Assembly (NCBI RefSeq): GCF_040954835.1
Contig: NC_090696.1
Coordinates: forward strand, 76,569,722 to 76,633,721
DNA from: Lepisosteus oculatus
Lineage: Eukaryota; Chordata; Actinopteri; Semionotiformes; Lepisosteidae
Direction of reading: 5' to 3'
Length of the DNA stretch: 64,000 nt
Shown: positions 31,346-44,390 of the stretch, piece by piece
How the letters are laid out: each line of letters starts with the position of its first letter
How positions within the stretch are numbered: position 1 is the stretch's first letter
The notes under the pieces: model-generated
What the model was told of the DNA's origin: nothing
Database searches by the model: none
The model's input: only the letters and a program-made list of their open reading frames with translations
Made by a program: the position numbers and the translations under genes

Positions 31346-32099
31346 AGGGCAGTAGGCAAAGGTAAAGTAGCGGGAGAACAAAGGCTGGGAGAGAGGAGGA
31401 GCGAGAGGCGGGAGCAGGGGACAGAAAGAGGCCAATCAGGAGGTGTGAAGTCAGGAGAGGTGTAGAGAGGTGTGAAATTAAACCTGCAATGAATAGAGAG
31501 AATTTAGAAGAAAAGTTGTTGTTAAGAGAATAGGGAAGGTGTGGTCCTAGCTTTTTAATCCTAGAATTTTAATTTTGGTGGTCTTTCTGATGTATGAGTT
31601 CGGAAAACCGTCTTTGAGAACACAGACGGAGAGATTAGTGTGATCATGGCCATCTATCCACCTGAACTGTTGGAATGCTTATGTTTGAGTTTAAGCTGAA
31701 TTCAGTATGAGGATACTTGTGAAAGCTTTGACTGTTGCCTGTTCCATTTCATGTACTTTGACTGTTTCAGACTTCTTTGATGCTCTGTGAAGAGCAAGTG
31801 TTGCAAACGTTATCCGAGGAGCTGCTGTCTCATGACCCTGCATGAATCTTGTGGACGAAGGTGTAGATTGTACATCCCGCGAAAAGAATGCAGAGCGGCG
31901 TGGTGGACGCTAAATACATCTCGACACCCGTCATTCAGATGGGATTGCCTCAATCGTTCAAGATCCCGGGGCCTAGAGTAGGTGGTGTTAACTCTGGTGC
32001 CCAACATAAATTCACTCTGAACATTTTTTAAAGCTTCCTCTTAAACAAGTTTGTAAAGTTCTATCTAACATCCCCAGGTGATTTGTGTGGTGTTACCAG

Positions 32100-32190
32100 G
32101 TGTGTAAAACGCTTCAGGTAGGAGCTCCCCTCTGATACAGTATGTAAAGCCCTTTGGGATGAAAAGTGCTATAATAATGTAATTATTATC
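32100..32190 (+). repeat. Retroposon tail with ATT repeats
   Basis: GTAAAGCCCTTTGGGATGAA followed by AAGTGCTATAATAATGTAAT and TATTATC is the typical 3' tail of many vertebrate SINE/LINE copies (TAAAGCGCTTTG...GCTATATAAATGTAATTATTATT). Only the tail is recognisable. Confidence 0.5.
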
Positions 32191-33766
32191 ATGTACTCAC
32201 GCCCCGCGATTCTCAGAGTTTGAGCTTTTGATTCTTATTAACCTTAAGTTGTCACAATATGATCAAGTACGCAGGTCTTTTCGGTTAAAGATCTTAACCA
32301 GGGTCTTCCTCCTGTATTTGATTGGCCTGCGTGTGTATACAGTAAATGTTTTGTTTCACATCTGTGGACCAGCAGAAGCTCTTACAATGGTGAGCACAGT
32401 CGCAGTCGGAGACCGCCTGCAGTGTCTTTTGAAATGGTATTTGGTGAGCTTTTAAGACCTCGGATCACTGTAAATTTTAACTTTTAAATCAAAACCTTTT
32501 CAATTTAATAATAGTTTGGGGTGTCTGTACTGTCCACTTTGGGTTGTTGTCAGTGTATATTTTTACTGTATACTAACAGGGTGCTGCTGGAAGTGGTGTT
32601 TGAAAACTTGTTTATTTTAAATGCAACAGTGTTACTAAACGTTTCCATTCTACAACAGATAGCATCAGAGGTGTCTGGAAAGAGGCAGGGTGTTTCGTCT
32701 GGACAGTGAGAGGTACTCCACGGGAAAAGATACTGGCTTTTGGCTGTACAGTGTTCCTGAAGGTTAATCCTAGCTTTAGGGCACATAAAGCACAGTGCAT
32801 CCTTTGTGTCTTCTACAATAAAGTCTCAAAGGCCATTCACAGAAAATGTAATTAATTTCAAGTCTTTTGAAGAGTTATAACTGGGATTCTGTTACCATTT
32901 TATGAAAGATATTTGTGGTTTTCCTATGTTTGACTTGTTCTTCAAGGTTAACAGGTAGTTTTGCGCGGCTGGATGTGTTGTTCTCCCGAGACCTTGGGTC
33001 TGCTTGGAAAAAAATGGTTCTACCTTGTAGTTTTGTGATTCTATTTTTATGAATTTTAAGTCTTTAAAAAATTATTTGGCTCGTACTGCTCATTGTTCTT
33101 GGCATGATTCACAAGTGGAGGTTTGTCGCAGTTCAGACTCTGTCAAGGGCTTTGTGAGGAAATGAAATGGTGGGTTTCACCACTTTTACTGCATCTGGTT
33201 AAGTGAGTTTTTGTAAGAGCGTGCAGCAGTAGATAAAATAGACCATTCTGGTTATTCCGAGTAAAAGCTTCCTTTTGAGGAAAGCTGTGTGGTTTGGATA
33301 TGTTTGTGTCGGGGAATTGCGGAAGATCTGGGAGCAGCAGGCTGACGTGGGGCTTTTCCTGGGGCGAGTTGGAAGGGGGCGTACAGCTCCCCCGTCTGTC
33401 CCCATCGGCATCTGTGGGAGCGAGGTGGGGGAGATGCGATGCTGATCCTGGCTCTAAAAAAAAGAAAAACCTCCTGATTTCCAGCACGTTAATGCTTGCC
33501 CAGTTGGAAAGCCAGCGTTCTGTTGAAAATGAGGTGTCTGAGGTGTGGCTGTGAGCACGGGTGGCGTTTTCAGTAAGCACGGCTTTGGTGGGTTTGCACA
33601 GGTCTGCGGCGGCATTTGTTGACTCGGTTTTCCTTTCCTTAATTTTTCTTGGCGGCGCAGTGGTTATGCTGGAATGCTGGGTGTAATTAAACAGTAAAGA
33701 TGTTCTGTAATGGGAAGAAAAGTGCAGTTGAGCTGAGGAGGTTTGTTCCTTTACTGCCGTGTGGGT

Positions 33767-33804
33767 GAGAGAGAGAGGAGGAGGAGGAGGAGGAAGAGGA
33801 GGAA
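33767..33804 (+). repeat. GAG/GGA-rich simple repeat
   Basis: A purine-only run of GAG and GGA triplets. Read on the minus strand it produces the proline/leucine run in an otherwise featureless 251-codon ORF. Confidence 0.9.
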
Positions 33805-34311
33805 GCATCTCTGCTGGAACAATAGCAGAAGTTTCAGGGACGTGTGACCGCAGATCAGAGCGCTCTCCATGCTGAAAGGCCACTGTGGCCTTTAACACTG
33901 CTCACACCATGGCATTGCACTTAAGCAGGTTTGTACCTATCTCAGTTTTCTACTTTTTTTAAACAATTAGTAGTTTGCACGGTTCTTACATAGGTTATGC
34001 CTGTACTATAGACAACAATTCAAGATTGTAGATTTCTTTTCAGTGTATTTAGGGTATTGATGTGTGACCAAGCGAAATATGGATCTCCCTCTCTTGCTTT
34101 TGAGCATGTACTATGCTCTTTACCCATAACTCTTTGCCAGTTTTTATTGCTCATCAAGTTGACTAAGAGGCATTCATTCATGCCAGACCTTGTATATTCT
34201 TCTCTGCTTAAATATTTACCAAGCAGTAGGAAAATGGCAACAAGCCAAATACGGCTGTCAGGATTTGCAAAAACTGCTTTAGATGATGCCATCTCAAGCT
34301 GGTGTTGTGCT

Positions 34312-34407
34312 GTCCGGGGTGTGGTCCTGTCCTGTTGTCCTGTGATGGACTGGTGTCCTGTCCAGGGTGTGGTCCTGTCCTGTTCTCCTGTGATGGACTG
34401 TTGTCCT
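34312..34407 (+). repeat. Two-copy 48-bp tandem repeat
   Basis: Units 34312-34359 and 34360-34407 align over all 48 positions with very few differences. Each contains CTGTGATGGACTG, a motif common in fish SINE/LINE tails. Confidence 0.85.
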
Positions 34408-37400
34408 GGATGGCTGTGCTGCTCTTAAGGATCAGAGTTGTTGAAATTGAGTAGCCATTTGAAAGTAGACAGTACATTGGTGTAAATGGCATTTATTGTT
34501 CCCATGGAGCTACTGCCCTCCATGTGTGTGTATATATATATATCCCGCTCTGCAGAACCTGAGCAAATGGAGGTTAAGCCCTTGTGATGAGAAAGACCTA
34601 TTCCCTCTTCCTCTGCTTTTGAAGGAGCCCAAGCCATTCTGCTAGTCAACCTGATTTCAACTGGGCAGGTGCGATTATAAATTCTCCCATCTAGTAAAAG
34701 ATTATTTTCTTCTGAAGTCATACTACTCTTTGGCCCTCGGTTCTATTTGTAGCTGACTCGGTGTGACGTCCCAAAGGGCTATCTGATATGTGTGTGTCAG
34801 GCGTAATGTGCAGACCGGGTGCTGGTATTGAGAGATGGGCAGCTCATGGGATAAGCGAGACCTCGTAAGAAAGCTGATCTGGAGACAAATTAGGTACAAC
34901 AGATAAGCTGGGTTCATGCAGACGAATTATTTCTGTGCCCTGTTGCATTACTGTTTGATTCCTCAGACCCTAAGAAGAGTAACTCGGTAAAAGATGCATT
35001 TCTTCAGTGTCCATTCATGAGAAACTCTGAATGAAAACCTAACCCCTAAAGGAATTTGTTTTATCTATATCTAGTAGCACACTAGAAGTTTCATCTTCAA
35101 GCTTGAGTTTTGTGCTTGCATTTAACAGGTGACAAAATACTTCTTTGCCACAGATCAAGGTGCAGGGTTCAGTTTTTGCTGCCATATAGCTTTGTCTCTC
35201 CAGGTGCTTCAGAACATTTTTCGGTATAAAGATGATGAATGTAGGGATGACAAATGAGAAATCCAGAATCAAAAAAGTACGTTTTCAACTAAACCCCTTT
35301 GTGCTTGTTTTTCGTCACACCTACAATATGAATAAATCTCGCACCAGTATTAAGAGTTTTATCTTTTCTGTTTTCTAAAGGAATTATTTTACACTAACCT
35401 TGTGAAGAGCAGATTTATTTTTACCAGAACCCAGTATGCACTTTCACACCTGACAATGTTTGAAAAGGTCTGCAAGGATAACGTTTCAGCCGACCCCGGC
35501 TCGTATTTCAAACTTCTCCCACAGGCTGACATGAAGCAGTTACTTTGTGCTACTGTGCCTTGTGTTCCTGACACATTGCCGCAGACGGTCCTCTGCTGAG
35601 CTGTGCTGTCACTGTGGTGGCAGGAATCGGAAACCATCGTTCTTTGCCTCGGACATCAGTTGCCCTGTTCGTCGCCTGGCAGTGGAGACTGCTGACTTTC
35701 CTTCCCCTGTGCTGGAAACACAGAGGTGTGGGGTTTCTGCAAACATCCACAACAAAAGGCTAGAGAGCTTTGAGTTTAAAGGCATGCTGGACATACTGCA
35801 CAGCTGTAACTGGCATTGTATCACTCAAGGAAGAATCGGCCATCTTCAGGAAGAATTTTACAGTGTATTTAATGGGCAGAACCAATTTTATTTTAAACTG
35901 GTAGATTTAAAAAAGTCAGATTATTAGAAGGCACTATCAGTCATTTTTATTGTACTTTGTGTTTTAAAGTGAAACATTATTTATATGTGGAAAATGTGTC
36001 TGTTAGGGCTGGGTCATATGGAGCCGTGTTCAGTTTTCAAGTTAGTGGCACGTACGTGTGGAAAATGTGTAATAGTTATATGGTGACTTGGCTTGTATTT
36101 TTTGTGAGTCTCGCCATTATTCATCTTGTTTTGAGGTGAAGGAAAGAGTGCAAAAAATTTATTCTGCGTGGTACGTTTTTGGACCTGGATGTTCCACTGT
36201 GGAGAAGCTCAAAACCCAAAGGTTATGTTAGGAAAGTGTAAGATGCCAAATAGACAAGTATACAGTCTCTGCTGCTGAGGATCCGTCATTGTCAGAAGAC
36301 ATCTGCTATGTTTTACAGTGAGACCATTGTTTCCATGGTAATGCAGCTGTAAAAGTTCTCATTTCCAATGAGAATCTAAAGAAACGTTTCACATGTAACC
36401 ACAGCAGTTTATGAGATTCTGAGGTTTTATTGAGAAAACATTATATAGGTAAATTCATGCTGGTGTCATGGGAGAGGGGTGACGGTGAAAGCCACAAGAC
36501 TAGGTAGTGTGTGTGGCCACCACGGGAAGCCATACATCTGTGAGGCTTGCTGGGCTCTGGGCTGTAGATGGTGTCCCAGTCCTCTCCTGGAGCCTAGACC
36601 AGCATGTGGCCGTTCGCTAGGGTGAGCCACACCCCACCCCGGCTTGTGGGATTTGGGTCTGGCGGTTGGGGCCGTTGCCCTCGTGCTGCTTGTGTATCGT
36701 GTGCTGTCATGGCAGGATGAGCTCCCAGGGAGGGTAGCCAGTCAGGTCCCGGGGACCTGATCCGTGTGGTGCCACGCGGTCAGGCTCCGGGTTCTGCCGG
36801 GGACTCGGCGCTCCTGACCCGACCATGAAAGCTGCCAACGCCACCATCGCCTGTAGATCGGGTCTTATGCACAAAGAGTAACCTCTGTAATTCTGCGTCA
36901 CACACGCCGATATCCTTCAGTATTGTCAGCATGAAACTGTAAGTCCTCAGGAAAGAGGAAAGGAGCCCCTGACTGGCTGTTCCACCTGAGGACTTGCTCC
37001 AACATATCGTAGGAAGGAGATGTTTACTTGATGAACAAGGAGTTTGATTTTTTCCTTTCTTTATTTTTCCACCAGGCCTGTCACTGAGTTTCTGCTGGTA
37101 AAATCGCCTCGACGCCTGGGCCCAATCGGCACGCGCTCATTATCAATCTCCCTCCTCCTTATGGAAGGGTCGTCCGGTTGCTCAGAGAGAGTGATGTCAT
37201 ATATATGCTGGAGTGTATATATGGGATGATGTCTAATTCTCCTCTCTCATCACCAGGCGTCAAGGTGGTTAAGGACAGCCCTTGATTTCAATCACCACGG
37301 TTTCTAACGGGCTCTCTTCATCTCACTATTTCTTCAAACTCCTTTTCGTTCCTTTCCTGACCGCCCCTCTGATTTATTTGTTTCTGCCTGTAAAGATTCA

Positions 37401-39262
37401 GGTTTTGCATCGACATCCTGTGGTTTGACTCTCGACCTCTTGGACGATCAGCCTGAGGAGGATACAAGGAATCGGATCCTCACCCTCCCTGAAAAGTAGG
37501 GAATTTTGGATGTGTTTGTTCCTTTATTAAAATATCCAGTTCTTCTTTTCCTTAATAGGGAAGTTTTAATAAGAGTTTCTTCATCTTATTTCATTGTCCC
37601 GTGTGTTTGACAAGCACGTGAATGCGTACTAAAAATCTGTGAAACTCCTTCTGTGGCATGTCCATAGTGTGATAGTTTTATAGGATTGAGAAAACATCTT
37701 TTCAAAGTGTTCCTTGATAGGTGATCTACTGCAGATGGAGTATGAACTGTACATTAAGGAATGGGGTTATTTAATTAACGCCAATTAAGGAAACACCAGT
37801 GCTGTAGTGTCGAGTTGCTCGGCTTTGTGAACCATGCAGAGCCTGATGAAAGTTTAATTGCAGACGTAGAAAGGTTGTGGGAGTCCTGCCCAGTCTTTTT
37901 GAATTTGGATGGGCCCTGTGTTTCTTAAAATGGATTAGACCTCCCAGTGGAATGCAGCACACTTTTAACAATGACCCCGTGTTACATGTTCTAGGTTTTT
38001 TTTTTTAAATAATGAAGGTAAAAACTGAACTTTTTCAATCTGTGTCAGGGCTGTTCTGTGTTTGCAGTTCTCATCGGAAGTCCCTTTGAGGCTAGCGAAA
38101 GGTTCATTTCATATGGCACTGTTCATCTGCCATAGTGATAGATGTGTTGCAAATGGGCTACAAAACTCTCATTGGTTATAATGTTGAATGTCGTGCAGAA
38201 GTGCTTTAGACAAAACATTGGCATACTCTAAAATCATAGAAGAAATGGATAGTGGGGTTTGAATGTGAATTGCTAAAGTATCTGATCCAAGCTGGCACGA
38301 TGAAGTTATAAAATGCTTTATTATTTTACAGATACATTTCTAACTAGCTTAAAGAATTTTGAGTTAGGTTTTGAAGATCAGTTAGAGTCTGAGAGCGGTG
38401 TATTCCTGCATCATGTAAAAACTGGAAGGTTTAATAAATTGGCCTTTCTCCTTTGATTGCCAGTATGATGTTTCTTTTCCACATACCTTGTTTGGATAAG
38501 AACGGTTACAGACGAGAGGCGGCCGTTCAAAAGTAATGTAATTTGCACACCAGACTAGTTTAATCTTTAGAAACACAGCTTGTTTGTATTTTCTGGTGCT
38601 GTCATTATCTGGGCTGTTTAATGTAATGCCATTGTTTATCTGCTAAGATGTGGAAAACTTTACTTTGACGGTTTTATCTTTTTTTTTGTTGTTGTTGTTT
38701 TTGGGGATACAGAAGTCTACAGAGGAGGGCAGCCTCGCTGAATTTATCATATGAAAGCAGTTGTGCATGGGGATTTCTGAGAGGGGGCTAGCTGAACCAT
38801 CATGTGGTAGGATTGGATTTTTAATCTTCATGTGAAATATACGGTATTGGGGAGGAAAAATGCATAACCTGTGTTTTGGTACGGCAGAAATGTGAGATTA
38901 TGTTGATCCTGCTGGTCTGCCTCCTTTTTTTTGCTTTCACTCATTTTCAGTGCCTGCCAGAGTCTCGCTAAAAACATTGGCTTAGGAAAGGAACTTCGGC
39001 TGCTAAGCAACTGTGAATGCTGATTTAGTCTGACAACTCTAGACACTCCCCCTCCTAGTGAGCCTCACATGGATAAGGTAACCGGTTGTTCTCCCAAGTA
39101 AACTTGGCACTTGAGCGCTGCGTGGAAATAAACTCCCGATCCGGACCTTGAACTCGGGGCAAATATCCGTGCACTTCTGACAGGGGAGCTGGCAGCTCGG
39201 AGGTGCGCAGGAGAAATGCGGGATGAGCTCTTGGCAGGGTGTTCGTAGGGAGAAGACGAATT

Positions 39263-39283
39263 CCTGCCTGCCTGCCTGCCTGC
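39263..39283 (+). repeat. (CCTG)n microsatellite
   Basis: About five CCTG units followed by an A-rich run. Confidence 0.9.
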
Positions 39284-39479
39284 AAAAAAAGAAAAGTTGC
39301 AAAGCTTATTACCGCCGCACGGCTGAGTCTGGCTGGGTGAAGAGAGCAGCCTCTCTGGAGAGGAATTTGTGTCCAGGCTGCTGTTTTGATTTTTTTTTCT
39401 TGGTGCACGCGTGGTTTAGTCTGCTTAGTGCTGTGCAAAGCAGTAATGGGCTGCATACAGGGAGCAGACGTGCTGGCAG

Positions 39480-39572
39480 GAAAGTGAGCAGTGCTTATAC
39501 TGTACGGTAGCTCTATATGGGGCGGACAGTTCAGACCAACAGACGTCCTCTGTGTACCAGGCACACAGCGCG
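39480..39572 (+). promoter_or_regulatory. Second candidate MTUS1 first exon
   Basis: A strong donor-like CGCG/GTAAGTT at 39572/39573 follows a short stretch with TATA-like CTATATGG and several CpGs. It is in the right orientation to splice to 47693. This is speculative. Confidence 0.2.
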
Positions 39573-40567
39573 GTAAGTTACACCCGCAGCCCATTTTCAT
39601 GAAAAGCTCCGCTGTAGAATTTTCCAAGAAAACTTCTGAGATGAACTGCAGAGGCCTGATCGGTGTATGAAGTCGAGGTCTGACTGACGTGGTCTCTGCA
39701 TTGTCTCTGCGAAAATCTCGCAGGGGAAGGGCTCTTTACAGCACATTTTCTGTGTGCCAAAAATTTTAAAACTTGTTCTTGGCCACGGTTTGGTGCTCTT
39801 TTCCTGGAAAAAGATCGGTCTCGGATAAATGAACACCATTTGACTGTCATTTAAATGATTGTTTTACTGTATGGGTTTTACAGCTGAACACATCTTCATT
39901 CATTTTCTGCTTACTGAAGTACCCATTTAAATGTATTATTTTGTAACTGCACAGTTGTGGTGTATTAGTCGTTTAATCAACTCAAGTTATGCAGTCTAGT
40001 TTTTAGAGTTTTTTTGTTTATGGATGAGAATTAAGCAGAGTACTATGACAAGCAAATGTTTCTAAAACCAAACAATGTGCTAATGATTCTGAGATTATAC
40101 AGCTCAGATTTCATTTTTATAGCCACTTACTGTGGGTAATACAAGCTCAGAGTTCAAGGTCTGTGTTTTTATGTTAAGTGTTAGTTTGGGGTGGATCTAT
40201 TTCTTCAAACTTTATTGCAGACATTTGCATGACTGTAAATGACTAAGCATTCTGGCTTTTCCCAGAGTAACCTTCCATTCTCTGTAAGGTAGCAGAAGAT
40301 GAAATATTGTTAAACTTTTTAAACAAATACAAATACACATTTGTTACCAAGGATGTGAATCTAATCCTGTTGTCTTTGGTAATGATTGACTACTGTATGT
40401 ACGGTTCGAGTGTATTGATTGCATTGTTATAGTCCATGCAGTATTGAAGTATGTGTTCTTTGGTTGTAAATTATAGTCAGGAAATTTCCAAAACATACAT
40501 TTCTTTAGAACAAACTTGTATTTCTGTGTGTTTGAGCTAGTTTAGCCTGAAACTGCTATTAGAGCTA

Positions 40568-40608
40568 GTTAAACTGTTCTAATAGTCAAGCTATTAGAAC
40601 AGTCTAAC
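40568..40608. repeat. Near-perfect 18-bp hairpin
   Basis: Arms 40568-40585 and 40591-40608 pair at 17 of 18 positions around the 5-base loop TCAAG. It may be the core of a small palindromic transposon or a secondary-structure element. Confidence 0.8.
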
Positions 40609-43600
40609 CTAGAATATTTACACAGCAAGAACCATCATACTCCACACCTATACAAGGCGAGGACCGAAGTTAATACTTAACATCTTAATCTTCTGGGATT
40701 GTCTCCGCTTACACATGAATGAATAAGTGAAATTGTATTAGGAGTAACTTTAACCAATCAAGAGTAGCTAGAAACTCTACACTTGCACATCGTGAACACT
40801 TCAAAACTTGCATAGTAGCTGACCCAATATTATAGAGCATAGAGCATTGATTTTTAGATAATGCCATTAGATTTTAATCCAACTGCTTTATTTTTTTCTT
40901 AAACTCTACCAGGTTAAAAATAGATCTTGGTCTCACCTTCCCTGGTTATGTACTGTGGGTAAATACAATTTTAGAACAGTTGCTTGAGGCTGGGTGCTAA
41001 ATTTGTGTCAAATCGTCAGCTTCCTCAGTTACAGTACGTCTTACACCATTTTTAACTTCTCTCCAGTCCAGTAGGTTTCATTTTCTTGAAAGATTGGTGA
41101 TCTAAAACAGTTCATATAAATGAGTTAGAATTAAAAAAAAAAATACATCCTAAGCATGTTGAGGCAGGCTGTGAATGAATCATTGTTATGGATAATTTAC
41201 CTCGTTGGCAAAAGCAGTTCTATTTTAAGCAGAAAAAATAAAGCTTTTCTCTAAATGCCCTTCGGCAAAAGTATTGATGTAGGTATCTCAATAGATCTGA
41301 ATTAATTGATGCTTAAGTGTGCATGGTGGCTCATAAGATCCATTGGAAAGACTAATGAGTCTAATATGTTTTTGAAGGAAAAATCCCATGTGATGCAAAA
41401 TAAGTTGTATTTTTCCTGCAGATCTATTTTTGTTTTATAAGGGCAGGGTTGCTGGATAAATATTGGATGTAGTTGCCATTAAATCCTGTAGCATCCCGCT
41501 TCCTAAAGACACGGGGAATGTTCAGGTGGTGTCGTGACTTCGGTTTGTCCCGCTATCAAGATGCTGTCATATTTCTGTGTTGAAGGGCTGCTCAGTGTTG
41601 CTCGGCACCGGTTCGAGTGCAGAAGAAAAATGAGAAATTCATTTTGCTCGGTCAAGAAAGAAGAGAGCAAAACTTAAAATGCCGACCCTTGGGAGGGGGG
41701 GTGGGGGGTGGAATGGGTCACCTTAATCAAGGTTGACGATCTGCGGTTCTCAAAGCAGGGCCAGCTGTGGTTCTCCAAACAAGTTTGAACACAGCAGTCC
41801 AAAGACACACAAACTTCCAGCCTGGCTGGCTGCTAGGAGCAGACACTTGGACGGGTGCACGATCGGCTTTCCCAACAGATCGACGCGGCCGGTTTGCTTC
41901 TGTTGCCTCTCTAAAGGGTGAGCAAAGATGGAGGAGCAGCCGAACTGCGGTCTGAAATCAGCTGCAAACGGCACTGTTATACTTCAGCTGTAACAGTGCT
42001 GCTGTTTACACCCTCACACAGGATCCCTGGAGCTCACAGATCCAAGTTGCAGCTTACTGTGTGCAATTTAATCATCATCCAACTTCTTGCTGTGCTTCCC
42101 ACAGGTAGCAGGAACAATACAAGCTGCTTAATATCTAAACAGATGTTTCTGTCTTCAGCTTTTCATCGCTTCAGTTTTCTCACATTTCTAGCTCATTAAA
42201 TGAACGTTTCACACCCTGATGGGGCAACCGCACTAGTAAGTGCTGTTTAGAAATGGCTTTTTTGTTTTTCCTACATTTAAATGCTTGCCTTATTATTTTA
42301 GGGTTCCATGTTGAGGAAGAAATAAGCATTCCTTCCTTCCTCTTACTCGAGCAGGTTTGCCTCGAGGGACTTTAAACAAGACTCTACGGAGTTCAAGTGA
42401 TCCTGAAATTACAGGAGATTAATCCGGGGGCAGCAATCTCTCTGCTGAAATTGGATTCTTGTGTCAGAGACAAGTCTCTGCAACCGCCAGGGGGTGGGGT
42501 CTACTGTTATAAAAATACCTAGGACTTTAAGGATTGGGTTAAAAATATAGCGTAACTGCTGTTTCGTTTGTGTATATGATCACAATTATGCAACGGACCA
42601 TAATCACCGACATTCTCCGTTCTGAAGTTCTTTGGAATTCTACATTCCAGCTTGATGGATTCAATCCTGAAGGTTAGGGTACAGAATGGCCAGCATGGGA
42701 CATGCATACTTTGAAGTGTTCCTCATTTCTATAAATTAAAAGAACCATTTCCAAATCAATTTTAAATGCTGTGCAGATGTATCAGCATCCCTAAACAACA
42801 TTTTGCTGCTTTTTAAAGAATTCCTGAGTTACAGTTTACCCTTAAAAACTGACTTTTGTGAATGCTCATTCAAATTTGAAAGCAAAAAAACAGTCCTAAT
42901 TGATTATGTTCTTGTCCTACAGCAACATACATGGGGTCCTCTCTCTCATTGCATCTGACAGGAGTGCAGTAAAGCATGCACTTCTTTATTTTCTGACTAT
43001 TTAGAATTGGTTTGAATTACTGAGCCCCCGGGGAAAAGAACATGGTGATTTTTAATGCGAGCAGACAGACATTTGATTTTGGAAAAGCAGCTCTTGGTTT
43101 TTAGGTTCAATTTGTTTTCCATGTGCATTTCTGTCACTCCTTGTCAGCAAAACATTTTGTAACCGATGCATCTTGAGAGTGTGGTGCTTTCCTACAAAGT
43201 GTAACGCCGTAGTCGAAGCGTGCCAGGCTGGGTATGCGTATCCATCTGGGTATGCACTTCAGCAACGCAGGCGTGGCTCCTGTGGAAAACGAATGCTCTG
43301 TACGTTGGGGAGAAATCGGCAGACAATTCCCAGAGAGATGTGCTGATCGATCGGGAGATCAGGAACACGGAAAACCAGAATGGGGGGGTCAGAAAGGGAA
43401 ATGTGTGATGGAGAGCCCATAGTTTCCTTTCTATTCACCAAGATATTTAAATGAGTCATCTCCTAGAATGTGGTTCTTGAGGCTTTTGGTGTTGTGGTAT
43501 TGGTCAGTGTTTATCAATAGACTGTGCAGCTCTGGTGTTTGGACATGGCAGGCAACCTGAGGATGTCAATCAGGCACTGAGAAGTCTGACCCCGGATGTG

Positions 43601-43675
43601 CATTCTTTCATCCCTGCCTGAATATTTTTTATGTCATTGCCTCAAAGTCTTGGGTTTAATAGGGAGCTTGTGAAG

Positions 43676-43701
43676 GTGTGTGTGTGTGTGTGTGTGTGTG
43701 T
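43676..43701 (+). repeat. (GT)n microsatellite
   Basis: About thirteen GT units, then CTGGGGGGGC. Confidence 0.95.
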
Positions 43702-44214
43702 CTGGGGGGGCGGATTAATTTGTGGACGAGGGCTTATGACTGCTCAAACAGTTTTGTCCTGAGCTTTTAATACTATAGGATGGGTTCACCTCGCAAGGTT
43801 GTCAAAATGGCAGTCAATGCATCTCAGTGCTGGGAATGTAAGTAAATGACTGAGAGTGTTTCTAATGGCTAGTAAGACAAACCATAAACAGAGCACATAA
43901 TAGTCAATTGAAATGCATTAAACCAAAGGTTATCGATTGTGTTCTTTCCTCACGAGCAGCAGGATATTAATGGAAGGAGTGCACCATGATGGATTGATGC
44001 AATAGCAGTTTTTTTTTAACCTGTTTTTTGTCAGCCACAGTATCTGGCAAAAGTGATGTCACCAACTTATTTTTGGTTTTGTGTGGATTTTAATGTTTCA
44101 GTTTTCCCGCCTGTCTAATAATGTGATCTGAGGCCATTTTAATTATACGGAAAGTTTTTATTTTCCACCAGCGCTTACGAGGTGAAAGTTCTTAAATCAA
44201 GAAAGTAGTTCAAG

Positions 44215-44390
44215 TGGGAAGCTGTGTCGGCATGCATGGGCTGCAGAGGAGCGCGTAAAGGTTTACTCCATACAGAAAAGAGAAGAGAAACACGGTCTGT
44301 GGAGCACACCCGAAGAAGGCTCCACAGCCGAAACATTGTTTCTCTTCTCTTTTCGGAAGGAATAAACCTTTACTTAGCTCAAGAAATCCT
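44215..44390. repeat. Dispersed repeat family, copy C, in fold-back form
   Basis: The left side begins like copy A (AGCTGTGTCGGCATGCATGG), followed by AAAGGTTTACTCCATACAGA and AAAGAGAAGAGAAACA. After GAAGAAGGCTCCACAGCCGA the same modules return in reverse complement (TTTCTCTTCTCTTTTC, then AATAAACCTTTACTT). The arms at about 44256-44295 and 44336-44380 can pair. Confidence 0.8.

Noticed and set aside
33143..33898. 251-codon minus-strand ORF
   Set aside because: No domain, signal or family resemblance; it depends on a GAG/CTC simple repeat, and no splice or promoter context supports it.
39055..39627. 190-codon minus-strand ORF
   Set aside because: Low-complexity composition over a CCTG repeat and a CpG patch; no recognisable motif.
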